From Fimbriimonadaceae bacterium (GTDB lineage: Bacteria > Armatimonadota > Fimbriimonadia > Fimbriimonadales > Fimbriimonadaceae): DNA of 64,000 nucleotides. The position numbers were made by a program, and so were the translations under genes. The notes below the pieces were generated by a model that did not search any database, had not been told where the DNA came from, and saw nothing but the letters and a program-made list of their open reading frames with translations. Location: contig JAHBTB010000005.1 in the NCBI GenBank assembly GCA_019638795.1, positions 1 to 64,000 of the forward strand. Direction: 5' to 3'. Positions 15,267 to 23,320 of the stretch are shown piece by piece; the stretch's first letter is position 1, and each line of letters starts with the position of its first letter.

Positions 15267-16048
15267 GTTGGTCGGAATGGCGTGACGCCCCCCCGGGGGA
15301 CTTCGCCGTCCTCGGCGACCCGGTGAAGCACTCCCGCTCGCCGCGCATGCACACCGCCGCGTACAAAGCTCTGGGGCGGTCGTGGCGATACAACGCCGTC
15401 CGGGTCCCCCTGTCCGAGTTCGACGAGGCCGTCGTCCACCTGGCCCGGTTGGGTTACCGAGGCGTCAACTGCACGGTCCCCCTGAAGGAGGCGGCGTTCC
15501 GCTGGGCGGACGAAGTCGATGCGACGACACGCCGGATCGGGGCGGCGAACACCCTGAGGCTGGCTGACCGCCACGCCACCAACACCGACGCCCCTGCGTT
15601 CGTCAACACGTTCGCGGGCAAGGGGCCCGTCTTGGTGCTTGGTGCCGGCGGGACGGCCCGGGCCGTCCTCGTCGCCCTTGACGAGGCGGGCGTCCGAACC
15701 TTCCTTTGGAACCGCACGCGTGCAAAGGCGGAGGCCCTTGTCGAAAGCTTGCGCGTCGCGGCCGACGTCATTGAAGGACCGCATCTGGCCGGCATGCGGT
15801 CCGTCGTCAACACGACGTCCGCCTCGCTCCAGGGTGAGGCCCTCCCGATTGACTGGTCGATGGCAGGCGCAGGGACGTTGGTCTATGAGGCCGCCTACGG
15901 GCCTTCGCCGTTCCTCGACGCGGCACAGGCACATGGGTTGGAAGCGGTGGACGGCCTGCCCCTCCTCGTCGAGCAAGGCGCCCTGGCGATCACCTGGTGG
16001 ACAGGAGTAGAGCCGGACCGGTCTGTCATGATGGAGGCGGTGCGATGA
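15263..16048 (+). CDS. aroE: Shikimate dehydrogenase
   Basis: 261 residues, standard length. GDPVKHSRSPRMH at the N-terminus binds shikimate; the catalytic Lys75 lies in NCTVPLKEAAF and its partner Asp109 in ATNTDAPAF. The Rossmann part has VLGAGGTARAV, FLWNRTRAKAEAL and VVNTTSAS, and the C-terminus VDGLPLLVEQGALA is typical. It reduces 3-dehydroshikimate to shikimate with NADPH. ATG at 15263 overlaps the preceding TGA, which is why longer starts inside the fusion gene are rejected. aroB and aroK are in a separate operon at 57.6-59.2 kb. Confidence 0.94.
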   Translation: MSWSEWRDAPPGDFAVLGDPVKHSRSPRMHTAAYKALGRSWRYNAVRVPLSEFDEAVVHLARLGYRGVNCTVPLKEAAFRWADEVDATTRRIGAANTLRLADRHATNTDAPAFVNTFAGKGPVLVLGAGGTARAVLVALDEAGVRTFLWNRTRAKAEALVESLRVAADVIEGPHLAGMRSVVNTTSASLQGEALPIDWSMAGAGTLVYEAAYGPSPFLDAAQAHGLEAVDGLPLLVEQGALAITWWTGVEPDRSVMMEAVR

Positions 16049-16968
16049 GCGTGTTCCCGCCGACCCCCGCCAACATCGCCGCCGCCGCCCGGGTGATCCA
16101 GGACGGTGGTGCCGTGGTCATGCCCACCGAAACCGTCTACGGCCTGGCCTGTGACGCCCTCGACGAGGCCGCCGTCGCCCGGGTGTACGAGATCAAGGGC
16201 CGGCCCGCCGAGAACCCGCTCATCGTCCACCTCGCCTCACATGACGATCTCGAAAGGGTCGCTGTCGTGGACAATCCTCTTGTCAAACGCCTCGCCGACG
16301 CCTATTGGCCGGGCCCTCTGACGATGGTGCTCAAGAAATCTCCACGAGTCCCCCGGATCACCACTGCTGGGCTCGACACGGTCGCTGTCCGTGTCCCCAG
16401 CCACCCAGTGGCCCGAGAGCTCATCCGCGCGGCGAAACGCCCGCTTGCCGCTCCCAGCGCGAACGTCTTCATGGGCCTGTCGCCGACCCGTGTCGAAGAC
16501 CTTGACCCAGAAATCCGGGTGGAGGTCGAGATCATTCTCGACGGAGGCCCGTGTGAATACGGATTGGAGAGCACGGTGGTCGATGTCACGGGGCCGAACC
16601 CGGTCATCTTGCGCCCCGGAGCGGTCACACGAGGGAATATTCAAGCCCTTCTCGGACGACCATTGGGCGAGATTCCACCCGCGGGCCCCCGACGTTCTCC
16701 CGGGCTCTACCCCCGACACTACGCCCCCCGTGCCCTGTTGAAGCTGGTTGACGCCCTCGGCGAAGAAGACTCCGGCTTGACCTTCGGCGAGTCGCGTCAC
16801 GTCCATCAAGTCAAGATGCCGCGAGACGCCCAAGCCTATGCGGCGAACATGTACTCGGCCCTCAAAAAGCTTGATACCGAGGGCGTCGAAGTGATCCTGG
16901 TGGAACGACCACCCGCCGACGCGGACTGGGAGGCCGTCAACGACCGCCTCAAACGCGCATGCGATTGA
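16045..16968 (+). CDS. sua5: L-threonylcarbamoyladenylate synthase (Sua5/TsaC family)
   Basis: 307 residues: an N-terminal YrdC domain with MPTETVYGLACDA, VYEIKGRPAENPLIVHL, YWPGPLTMVL and PSANVFMGLSPT, and a C-terminal Sua5 domain after SPGLYPRHYAPRALL. The enzyme makes threonylcarbamoyl-AMP from threonine, bicarbonate and ATP, the first step of t6A37 tRNA modification. The two-domain length marks the Sua5 type rather than the short TsaC. ATG overlaps the aroE stop (ATGA). It is the last gene of the hisN-like to sua5 operon; no strong terminator follows before the AT-richer block. Confidence 0.94.
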   Translation: MSVFPPTPANIAAAARVIQDGGAVVMPTETVYGLACDALDEAAVARVYEIKGRPAENPLIVHLASHDDLERVAVVDNPLVKRLADAYWPGPLTMVLKKSPRVPRITTAGLDTVAVRVPSHPVARELIRAAKRPLAAPSANVFMGLSPTRVEDLDPEIRVEVEIILDGGPCEYGLESTVVDVTGPNPVILRPGAVTRGNIQALLGRPLGEIPPAGPRRSPGLYPRHYAPRALLKLVDALGEEDSGLTFGESRHVHQVKMPRDAQAYAANMYSALKKLDTEGVEVILVERPPADADWEAVNDRLKRACD

Positions 16969-16993
16969 CACGAGTTAGGCAGAGGCTGACTGA

Positions 16994-17689
16994 CTAGAGT
17001 CCCCAGATAAACCTCACCCACCTTGGTTGACTCTCGTTCTCGCGGACAAAAGATAGCGCCGCGTTCACGTCTCTAAAGAGCATAAAGTGTCCAAACTCTG
17101 TCCTGACTATATAGGACGGAGTCCCTGGTATTCCTAGCGCCAAGGCACTGTCGTCAGCTGCTTGCAACAATCCCTTTACATTTGGACTCGGCACGGACTC
17201 AGACCAAACTTGTCTCGGTATTCCAATGCTCTCTGCATAGCCGGCAGTGGCACTCGGGGAGAGATCTCTCGAAGTGATCAACTGACTAAACATTTCACCT
17301 CCAAGCGAATATGGAATCTGCAGTTTGTTCCCGAGTTCCTCTGCTCTGAAGACATTCAGGGCAGATGCTAGGGAATCAGGTTGCTTCATATCAGGAATGA
17401 GGATGACTCTCTCCTTAAGATTCTTGACCTTTTCAATGGCATGCCGGTCGGCCAGCCATCTTTGCCTGCATGCCGGGCAAGTGATGTTTGACACTATGTA
17501 CAAGCCCATGCCAGGAGTTTCTCGAATGGACACAGAAACGTCTTGAAGGTCGCTCATACGCCTCGAATCAAGCCTGACAAATGACTCAGGTTGCCGCAAC
17601 AGGACGGCAAGCAATATTCCCGCAATGATACCACTGAGAATATAGAAAGCAAGCCTTCGCGAGAATACGCGTCGCAGTATCCTTTTCAT
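16994..17689 (-). CDS. Membrane-anchored thioredoxin-like protein
   Basis: 231 residues: a basic N-terminus, one membrane segment (LAFYILSGIIAGILLAVLL), then an extracytoplasmic domain with CPACRQRW, a CxxC-type site following a strand (GLYIVSNI). Near the end GIPGTPSYIV supplies the cis-proline loop expected of thioredoxin/DsbA-like folds. A longer start at 17743 overlaps the upstream pseudopilin gene; the ATG at 17689 sits 14 nt after its stop and is preferred. Codon and base use here are clearly more AT-rich than the flanks. A role in disulfide chemistry, perhaps for the adjacent pseudopilin (which has several Cys), is inferred from motif and neighbour only. Confidence 0.65.
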   Translation of the reverse strand: MKRILRRVFSRRLAFYILSGIIAGILLAVLLRQPESFVRLDSRRMSDLQDVSVSIRETPGMGLYIVSNITCPACRQRWLADRHAIEKVKNLKERVILIPDMKQPDSLASALNVFRAEELGNKLQIPYSLGGEMFSQLITSRDLSPSATAGYAESIGIPRQVWSESVPSPNVKGLLQAADDSALALGIPGTPSYIVRTEFGHFMLFRDVNAALSFVRENESQPRWVRFIWGL

Positions 17690-17703
17690 GAGATCACGGG
17701 ACT

Positions 17704-18348
17704 TCAAAGAGGACAATCCACATTTTGACCTGGCCACTCGCATAGAGGCTGGTTTACAGTTTCACTTTTCACATGCCCATCAAAGTACAACGTGTTTCGC
17801 CAAGTACCGTGGATCGAACCACTGATAGTTTCCTTCCCCGAGCCGCTCACGTACCAGGTGTCGTCGTAGAAAAACTTTGTCCGCGCGGGAGCGGCAATCG
17901 ATTGCTGAGACAATCGGATGCCATCCGAAGACTTGACGGTGTAGAACCCAAAATACGATACCGCAGCCCCTTGATTATAGCTTGAGAATCTGTGGTCAAT
18001 ATCTTCAGTGCCTACCATTCCGGTTCGTCCCGCCACTGTATCCAGGGGGCAATACAATTCAGATTTGTCAACCTTGTAGGACTCGATTGATTGCGCAAGA
18101 AGCTCAGCCTGGTCCTTGCCATCGATCCCGAGTGGACGGTCTGCATAGGGAGGGTAGAACCCCTCGTGGTCGCTTGCGTACAAATCCATCGCCACGCCAA
18201 TAGAATGCAGGTGGGCAGAGCAAACGGACTCTTGCGCACGGTGCATACCCCAGACTACAGCACTGGTAATCAGCCCAGCAAGAATAGCGATGATCGCTAT
18301 AACAGTTATCAGCTCGATCAGAGTCAGGCCAGAACGAAGACGGTTCAT
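17704..18348 (-). CDS. Type IV pilin-like protein (prepilin N-terminal methylation domain, DUF1559-like)
   Basis: 214 residues starting MNRLRSGLTLIELITVIAI: the prepilin peptidase site G-LTLIEL with Glu at +5 and a long hydrophobic helix. The C-terminal globular part has YFDGHVK, the motif seen in the H-X9-DG type pseudopilins common in Planctomycetota and Armatimonadota, and several Cys (VCSAH, YCPLD, LCEW, VDCPL). The protein would be an inner-membrane pseudopilin of a type II secretion or type IV pilus machine. The upstream in-frame ATG at 18393 adds 15 polar residues before the leader and is rejected. The gene is AT-richer than the chromosome around it and lies next to the tmRNA 3' end. 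Confidence 0.85.
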   Translation of the reverse strand: MNRLRSGLTLIELITVIAIIAILAGLITSAVVWGMHRAQESVCSAHLHSIGVAMDLYASDHEGFYPPYADRPLGIDGKDQAELLAQSIESYKVDKSELYCPLDTVAGRTGMVGTEDIDHRFSSYNQGAAVSYFGFYTVKSSDGIRLSQQSIAAPARTKFFYDDTWYVSGSGKETISGSIHGTWRNTLYFDGHVKSETVNQPLCEWPGQNVDCPL

Positions 18349-18568
18349 TTCGCACGATTGTCCTTGTTTCCGCTGGTCTGTCCGACTGTCCACGGAACAA
18401 TTCTTCCCCCGCCCAAGCGAATCGTCAATGATCTCGAATCAAGATAATGTCAAGCCTATACCAAGCCGCAGTGACAGGCGAGGCTGGGAAGCCTTCAGCG
18501 GGACGCATAGAGCGGACCGCTCCGCCGACGGTCCTATCTGCGGGGCCGGCCGCGGCCCCGCGAAAATC
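18349..18568. other. Intergenic stretch between pseudopilin gene and tmRNA
   Basis: 220 bp. The right part holds the tmRNA downstream hairpin. The remainder is AT-richer and probably carries the pseudopilin promoter; no motif is clear enough to mark. No direct repeat of the tmRNA 3' end was found here. Confidence 0.4.
18540..18561 (-). terminator. Hairpin downstream of tmRNA
   Basis: Perfect 8-bp stem GCGGGGCC / GGCCCCGC with a GGCCGC loop, 8 nt past the tmRNA CCA end on the minus strand. A uridine tract is lacking, so it may act as a processing or weak termination signal. Confidence 0.45.
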
Positions 18569-18920
18569 TGGTGGAGGCGCCGGGAATTGAACCCGGTTCC
18601 AAAACTGTCGTTACCGAAGCGTCCACGAGCGTCTTCTTCCCTTTAGATCTCGACGCCTTGCTGCCAGGAAGACAGGCTACTCGGCGTCCAGCCCGGTTGG
18701 TTTAGCCGCTTCAGCCCCGGACAGAGGCCTGACGGCGATCCAGCATTTGCGATGCCTGGTTCAGACGAGGCTGGCGCCCTGCTGAGAGGCCCGCTGCACA
18801 TTAGGCAGCGTAAGCGAATGTGTTGTTCGCAGTTGCTTTTTTGCCGTTTGTTTACGAGGCCAACGGCACCTCGGCTCGCAACCTCGGCGCGATCCAGCTC
18901 TGTCGAAGCCTGACGCCCCC
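18569..18920 (-). ncRNA. ssrA: tmRNA (SsrA)
   Basis: 352 nt with encoded CCA. The 5' end GGGGGCGTCAGGCTTCGAC and 3' end GGTTCAATTCCCGGCGCCTCCACCA pair as a tRNA-like acceptor with the alanine G3-U70 wobble and a T-arm. The tag reading frame at 18801-18848 gives NGKKATANNTFAYAA then TAA (the exact resume codon is uncertain by one or two codons). The tag ends in the usual hydrophobic-Ala-Ala signal for proteolysis. tmRNA frees stalled ribosomes together with SmpB, which is not encoded here. Predicted ORFs that overlap this region are not genes. Confidence 0.96.
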
Positions 18921-18930
18921 AAGGGTCACT

Positions 18931-18936
18931 ATTATA
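18931..18936 (-). promoter_or_regulatory. -10 box of the tmRNA promoter
   Basis: On the minus strand TATAAT, a perfect consensus -10, ends 10 nt before the mapped 5' end of tmRNA. A poor -35 lies about 17-21 nt upstream. Confidence 0.75.
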
Positions 18937-19041
18937 GACGGCTCGTCCGGTCCCCATGTTCAGATGGGAAAAGTTCTGGGCCTAGCCACCTTGCCATCCG
19001 GCCCGGTTCCCGATACCATGGACAGTGATGGAGGAGGCGAT

Positions 19042-19557
19042 ATGGTCACAAAAGTGTACGAAACCCTCGTCGATGCTCCGGTCCAGAAGGTGTGGGAGTT
19101 CCACAGCGACGTCCGGTCGATGCGCCTGATCACCCCGCCGGAGGACCACCTTGAATTGGTCAGCCGGGACATGTCCGTCCACGACGGAGCCCTGCATGAG
19201 TTTCGCATCAAGAAGTTCGGCCGCCACTTCACGTGGCGGGCCAGGATATCGGCGGTCGACCCGCCCCACACGTTCACCGACACCGCCGAGCGCTCACCGT
19301 TCCGCTACTGGAAGCATGTCCATGAGTTCATCGAAGACCCCATGGGCACGATCATCAAGGACACAGTGACGTACCGACCTCCCGGCTGGCTCTTGTCCGG
19401 GATGGTGAACAGCTTGGTCGTCGAAGAGGCCCTAGACAAGTTCTTCAAGTACCGCCATCGGGCCACCCACGAGTTTCTCGAGGACAGCCAGAAGGCGGTG
19501 ATCAACGAGGACATCGTGGGTAAGGCGTCCGACCACTACGAGCCGCACGTCACCTGA
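19042..19557 (+). CDS. SRPBCC family protein
   Basis: 171 residues with the START/Bet v1-like helix-grip pattern: MVTKVYETLVDAPVQKVWEF, HEFRIKKFGRHFTWRARI, PPHTFTDTAERSPF, WKHVHEFIEDPMGTIIKDTV, and a long C-terminal helix KYRHRATHEFLED. Members bind hydrophobic ligands or act in lipid or quinone metabolism. A GGAGG ribosome binding site lies directly before 19042; the ATG at 19018 is possible but less well placed. The gene ends in an 8-nt convergent overlap with dapB. No neighbour gives a clear role. Confidence 0.82.
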   Translation: MVTKVYETLVDAPVQKVWEFHSDVRSMRLITPPEDHLELVSRDMSVHDGALHEFRIKKFGRHFTWRARISAVDPPHTFTDTAERSPFRYWKHVHEFIEDPMGTIIKDTVTYRPPGWLLSGMVNSLVVEEALDKFFKYRHRATHEFLEDSQKAVINEDIVGKASDHYEPHVT

Positions 19558-20359
19558 ACATGAACTTGTCCAAGCCGACCACCAGCCCCTCGAACGAGCG
19601 GATGTGGCGGACGGCCAGAAGGACGCCGGGCATGAACGAACGGCGGTCGATGGAGTCGTGCCGCACCGTGAGCAGCTCGCCGTCACCCCCGAACACGACC
19701 TCCTGCGAAGCGACATAACCGGGCAAGCGCACCGAGTGGACGGTGACGTCCTTGTGCTTGCCGCCCCGGGCCCCGGCAGCCTTTTCCGTTGTGCCCTGGG
19801 TGGCCCGGGGCACCTCGCGGCGGGCCTCGGCGATCCGTTCGGCTGTGTGCATCGCGGTCCCGCTGGGGGCGTCAAGTTTGGCCTTGTGATGGCGTTCGAC
19901 AATCTCGACGTCGGGCAGCCAAGCGGCGGCCATCTCGCAGAACTTCACCATGAGCACCGCCCCGATGGCAAAGTTGGGCACCAGGGCGGCCGGAGTGGCG
20001 TTCTCACGGCACTCCTCCCGGATGGCGGAAAGGTCGGTCTGGCTGATCCCGCTGGTGCCGATCACGACAGGCACCTTGCGCTTCAGGCAGCTCATCGCGT
20101 GCTCGGGGGCCGCCAACATGTGGGTGAAGTCCACCGCCACGTCCGGCTGGACGGTGTCCAGGACGTGTCCCAGCCGGCCCTCGACCTGAAGGTCGGGCAG
20201 GTCTTGCCCCGCCAACGCGCGGACCGAGACGCCGCCGTCCGTCTTGTCCACCGCCCCGACCAGTTCCATGTCGCTGGCGGCCGACACCGCCCGCATGACT
20301 TCCTGGCCCATCTTGCCGGCCGCGCCGATCACGACCACCCGCATGACTCCATCACTCAT
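19550..20359 (-). CDS. dapB: 4-hydroxy-tetrahydrodipicolinate reductase
   Basis: 269 residues. The nucleotide motif VIGAAGKMGQEV is at the N-terminus, VDFTHMLAAPEH and VVIGTSGI in the middle, and the active-site signature ERHHKAKLDAPSGTA is complete, with the His pair and Lys. It reduces HTPA to tetrahydrodipicolinate with NAD(P)H in lysine and diaminopimelate synthesis, feeding peptidoglycan. It is the last gene of a minus-strand run that starts with two FAD oxidoreductases. An alternative ATG at 20344 (MRVVVIG) trims five residues. Confidence 0.95.
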   Translation of the reverse strand: MSDGVMRVVVIGAAGKMGQEVMRAVSAASDMELVGAVDKTDGGVSVRALAGQDLPDLQVEGRLGHVLDTVQPDVAVDFTHMLAAPEHAMSCLKRKVPVVIGTSGISQTDLSAIREECRENATPAALVPNFAIGAVLMVKFCEMAAAWLPDVEIVERHHKAKLDAPSGTAMHTAERIAEARREVPRATQGTTEKAAGARGGKHKDVTVHSVRLPGYVASQEVVFGGDGELLTVRHDSIDRRSFMPGVLLAVRHIRSFEGLVVGLDKFMFR

Positions 20360-20379
20360 GCCCCATTGTGGCCGGTCGG

Positions 20380-20994
20380 TCAGGTCCGTTCCATCACCAG
20401 TCGGCCCGACTCGAGCCGGACCGGGTCGCCTTTGTCGTCCAAATACGACTTGACCCCACCCATCAGGACGCAGTGGGCGTCATATTCCTTGCCTCCGGCC
20501 CGCACCTTGCGCCGTCCGACGTAGACGCATTTGGTCTCGACCCATTTCTGGCTAGCCAAGTCGAACCGCCAGTAGGTCGTCTCACCGCCCGGCTCCACTT
20601 TGTCGCGGACAAACCAGAACTCCGGGGTCGCCCGCCAGGGCTTCGACGGTGCCGGCACGGTGGTCTCGTTGCGGTGCCCCGCCTCTTCGACGACGACGGT
20701 CGCCTTCGTCTCCGAAAAACGGACCGTGAGCGTCTGCAGGGCGTTGCCGCCGGGGATCGACGTCTTCTGGGTCATGCTCACCGGGCGCGCTTGCTTGTCG
20801 TAGTCCGACTCCTGGACGACGACCCTCACCTTGCCGTCCTTGTCCCGCAGGGTCATTTCCAGGCGCAGGCTCTTGTGCCCTTTGTCGGTGATGCTCTGCC
20901 GGACGACGGCGCGCCCGTGGACGCCTGGGGCGGCGATCGTCATTTCAACATTGCCGAAGGCGACGGCGGCGGCGGCAAGAAAGACGGCGGTCAT
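20380..20994 (-). CDS. Hypothetical exported protein
   Basis: 204 residues with a likely signal peptide (MTAVFLAAAAVAFG). The mature part is beta-rich: VRQSITDKGHKSLRLEMTL, VVVQESDYDKQARPV, TYWRFDLASQKWVETKCVYV and a C-terminal LESGRLVMERT. I do not recognise a family. The ATG overlaps the TGA of the renalase-like gene (ATGA) and a GGAGA precedes it, so translation is probably coupled. dapB begins 20 nt after its stop. Periplasmic location is predicted; function unknown. Confidence 0.7.
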   Translation of the reverse strand: MTAVFLAAAAVAFGNVEMTIAAPGVHGRAVVRQSITDKGHKSLRLEMTLRDKDGKVRVVVQESDYDKQARPVSMTQKTSIPGGNALQTLTVRFSETKATVVVEEAGHRNETTVPAPSKPWRATPEFWFVRDKVEPGGETTYWRFDLASQKWVETKCVYVGRRKVRAGGKEYDAHCVLMGGVKSYLDDKGDPVRLESGRLVMERT

Positions 20995-21971
20995 GGGTTG
21001 TCTCCGATCAGCCGCTCGGCGGCGGCCAAGCCTGATTCGTAGGCGTGCTCGATCCGACCCTGGGCGACCCCGTCGCCCGCGATCAACAGCGTCGCCCCTG
21101 GACGGTTGACACTGTCGAAGGCGACGGTCGTCTCGGGTTGGCTGTACCTCCACCGGTGGACGTCCACCACCTCGGGAGACTTGAACGCGGGGCCGAGCAA
21201 CCGCTCGACGTCGACCAGAGTGTCGTTGACGACCTTGTCATCGGGCCGGTCAAGGTTCCACTTGCTGTACGCGGCGCTCATCTGGGCGACCACCGCCGTG
21301 CAGCCCTCGGGGGCCCGGTCTCCAGGGCATTTGGCCGACTCGATGCTGAGCCAGGCCAAGGGCGTGGACTGTTCGGCGTCAAGGGAGGCAAAGAACGGCG
21401 GGTCAAGCGGTGCCCGGTAACCCAGCATCACCGAGATGCACGAGCGGTAGAACACTTTGTCGAACTGCCTGGACTCGCCCAAGGAGTCAAGAAGCACGGT
21501 CGTCTGGGGCAGGGGCGGCGTCAAGACGACGGCGTCGAATTCCTCGCCTTCAACCCGGTACCCGGAGCCCTGGCGTTCGAGTCCTTCCACCTTCACACTC
21601 TTTCTGACGTCCAAGCCGCCGGCGAGGAGCTTGCCGAGGGTGTTCAAGCCCTTGCGATAACAAAACCTCCGCAGCTGCCCCCGGCTGTCACCCGGGCCCA
21701 GGCGGCCGGAACTGTGCGTCCACGTGGGCTTGGCGACCTCGACCAAGTCAGTGGTTGCCAACTGGTTGAGAAGTACGTCCTCGATCGCCGTGCCTCGCGG
21801 GGCGACCGACGTGGCGCCGTGGTCAAAGGTGTAGTCGCCCACGCGCCGGGTCGCACACCGTCCACCCAGACCTCGGCTCCGCTCAAAGACGACGACGCTT
21901 TTGCCCGCCTGGGTGAGCCGCCTGGCCGCCGCTAGGCCGGCAATCCCCGCCCCGACGACCGCCACTCTCAC
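20991..21971 (-). CDS. FAD-dependent oxidoreductase (renalase-like)
   Basis: About 326 residues from a GTG at 21971 that overlaps the upstream TGA (GTGA); an ATG at 21989 adds MGASAC and is less likely. The dinucleotide fold VAVVGAGIAGLAAARRL and FERSRGLGGRCATRR are followed by DHGAT, a renalase-type mark, and a C-terminal FAD motif LIAGDGVAQGRIEHAYESG. Renalase-like enzymes oxidise dihydro-NAD(P) isomers in bacteria. The pair with another FAD oxidoreductase just upstream suggests a joint pathway, but the substrate is not known. Confidence 0.8.
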   Translation of the reverse strand: MRVAVVGAGIAGLAAARRLTQAGKSVVVFERSRGLGGRCATRRVGDYTFDHGATSVAPRGTAIEDVLLNQLATTDLVEVAKPTWTHSSGRLGPGDSRGQLRRFCYRKGLNTLGKLLAGGLDVRKSVKVEGLERQGSGYRVEGEEFDAVVLTPPLPQTTVLLDSLGESRQFDKVFYRSCISVMLGYRAPLDPPFFASLDAEQSTPLAWLSIESAKCPGDRAPEGCTAVVAQMSAAYSKWNLDRPDDKVVNDTLVDVERLLGPAFKSPEVVDVHRWRYSQPETTVAFDSVNRPGATLLIAGDGVAQGRIEHAYESGLAAAERLIGDNP

Positions 21972-23230
21972 GCAGGCGCTTGCTCCCAAACCTGGTCGAG
22001 GACGGCGACCGCGGCTTGCTGGCCGCTCCGCGCCGCCCCGTCGGCACCGGCATACTCGGTGACCTCACCGGCCAGGTAAAGGCCCGCCACCGGCGTCTTG
22101 ACCGACGGCCGTCTGTCGCGGCAACCCACCGCCATGACGGGCTGGGCGTGGGCGACCTTTCTCACCGCCAGGGGCCGCCATCCACCGACGTTGCAGTGGG
22201 GGAACCACCGTTCCAAGGCGTAGCGGACCGATTTGGCAAAGTACAGGTCGGCGTCGGCCGACAACCCACCTTTGGTCGCGGCGACGAGATACTGGCCACG
22301 GGGGGCAAGCTCCGGTGCCGTCAAGCTCGGGCAGACGACGAAATCGACCGTGCCGCGACCGGGCCCGTCCACGACCACGGTCGCGTCGTCGGTGGGCTTG
22401 GTGTCGGCGGCAAAGTAGACGGTCGTGTTCGACCTCCACTGCGTCGCCGGGACGGCGAGGCCGAGAGCGGCCGCGGCCCCCGGGTCTGTGGCGACCACGA
22501 CGGCTTCAGCGTCGATCGTGCCGCCGTCCGCCAGCTTCACACCGACGGCCCGACCACCCTCGTTGACAATCCCGACGACCTGGGTGCGCAGGACAAACTT
22601 GTCTTCCGGGATGTCTCCCGCGATCTGGGCGGGGACCGACCCGATGCCGGCCGCCGGGACCGCCAAGTGGCCCTCGCTCAGCAACTTCCAATAAAACTGG
22701 AACTGCAGCGCCGAACTCGACAGGCTCCGGTCGAGCAAGACACCGCCGTAGAATGGGCGGACAAACCTCTCGACAAACGACGGGCTGAACTTGCGCGACG
22801 TCAGGTAGTCGGCGACCGACGAGTCCTCCCCGGCCCAGAGTTCGGCAAAGCTGACCGACTTCAAGTCTTCATTCAGCGCACTGACACGGGTCATGTCCGC
22901 GAGGGGAACGATCCCGTCGAACATGGTCTGCAAGATGTTCTCCCGGTGCACTTCGCGGAGCTTCTTGCCGTCGAAGACCAAGGCGCCCGGTTCAAGGGGC
23001 CGCAGCCCGATTCGGTTCAGGTCCAGCTCAAGCCTCAGGTGAGGGTAGCGGTCAAAGACGAACTGGAAGCCCTGGTCAAGGTGAAATCCTTCGACGACGT
23101 CCGTCCGCATTTTGCCGCCTACCGCGTCGGCGGAGTCGACGACCAAGACTGGAACCCCAGCCTGATGGAGGCGACGGGCGCACACGAGCCCGGTAAGCCC
23201 TGCACCAACAACAACGACTGGCTTCCCCAT
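21968..23230 (-). CDS. NAD(P)/FAD-dependent oxidoreductase (amine oxidase / desaturase-like)
   Basis: 420 residues. N-terminal VVVGAGLTGLVCARRL and VDSADAVGGKMRTDVVEGFHLDQGFQF match the GG-motif of flavin amine oxidases and phytoene desaturase-like enzymes. FYGGVLLDRSLSSSALQFQ is typical of a subgroup annotated as FAD-dependent oxidoreductases near carotenoid or protoporphyrinogen oxidases. The C-terminal GLYLAGEVTEYAGADGAARSG closes the FAD site. It heads the minus-strand operon and diverges from the 2TM protein across 90 bp. The substrate is unknown. Confidence 0.82.
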   Translation of the reverse strand: MGKPVVVVGAGLTGLVCARRLHQAGVPVLVVDSADAVGGKMRTDVVEGFHLDQGFQFVFDRYPHLRLELDLNRIGLRPLEPGALVFDGKKLREVHRENILQTMFDGIVPLADMTRVSALNEDLKSVSFAELWAGEDSSVADYLTSRKFSPSFVERFVRPFYGGVLLDRSLSSSALQFQFYWKLLSEGHLAVPAAGIGSVPAQIAGDIPEDKFVLRTQVVGIVNEGGRAVGVKLADGGTIDAEAVVVATDPGAAAALGLAVPATQWRSNTTVYFAADTKPTDDATVVVDGPGRGTVDFVVCPSLTAPELAPRGQYLVAATKGGLSADADLYFAKSVRYALERWFPHCNVGGWRPLAVRKVAHAQPVMAVGCRDRRPSVKTPVAGLYLAGEVTEYAGADGAARSGQQAAVAVLDQVWEQAPA

Positions 23231-23320
23231 GTCCTGAGTCCCGTTTTACCTGGCCAGCCCCGACGACCGCCCGTTCGACTGGAACCTGAGGCGTCCCCCG
23301 GCGGTACATTCACCGTGGCC

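Noticed and set aside
16970-18920. Prophage or integrative element at ssrA
   Set aside because: No integrase, no phage gene and no duplicated ssrA end seen; only base composition and position hint at transfer.
18643-18957. Frames across the tmRNA gene
   Set aside because: The region is tmRNA, with pairing ends and tag; protein frames there are chance.
21980-23320. Long 5' extension of the 2TM protein frame
   Set aside because: It runs antisense through the FAD oxidoreductase; the natural start is 23321.
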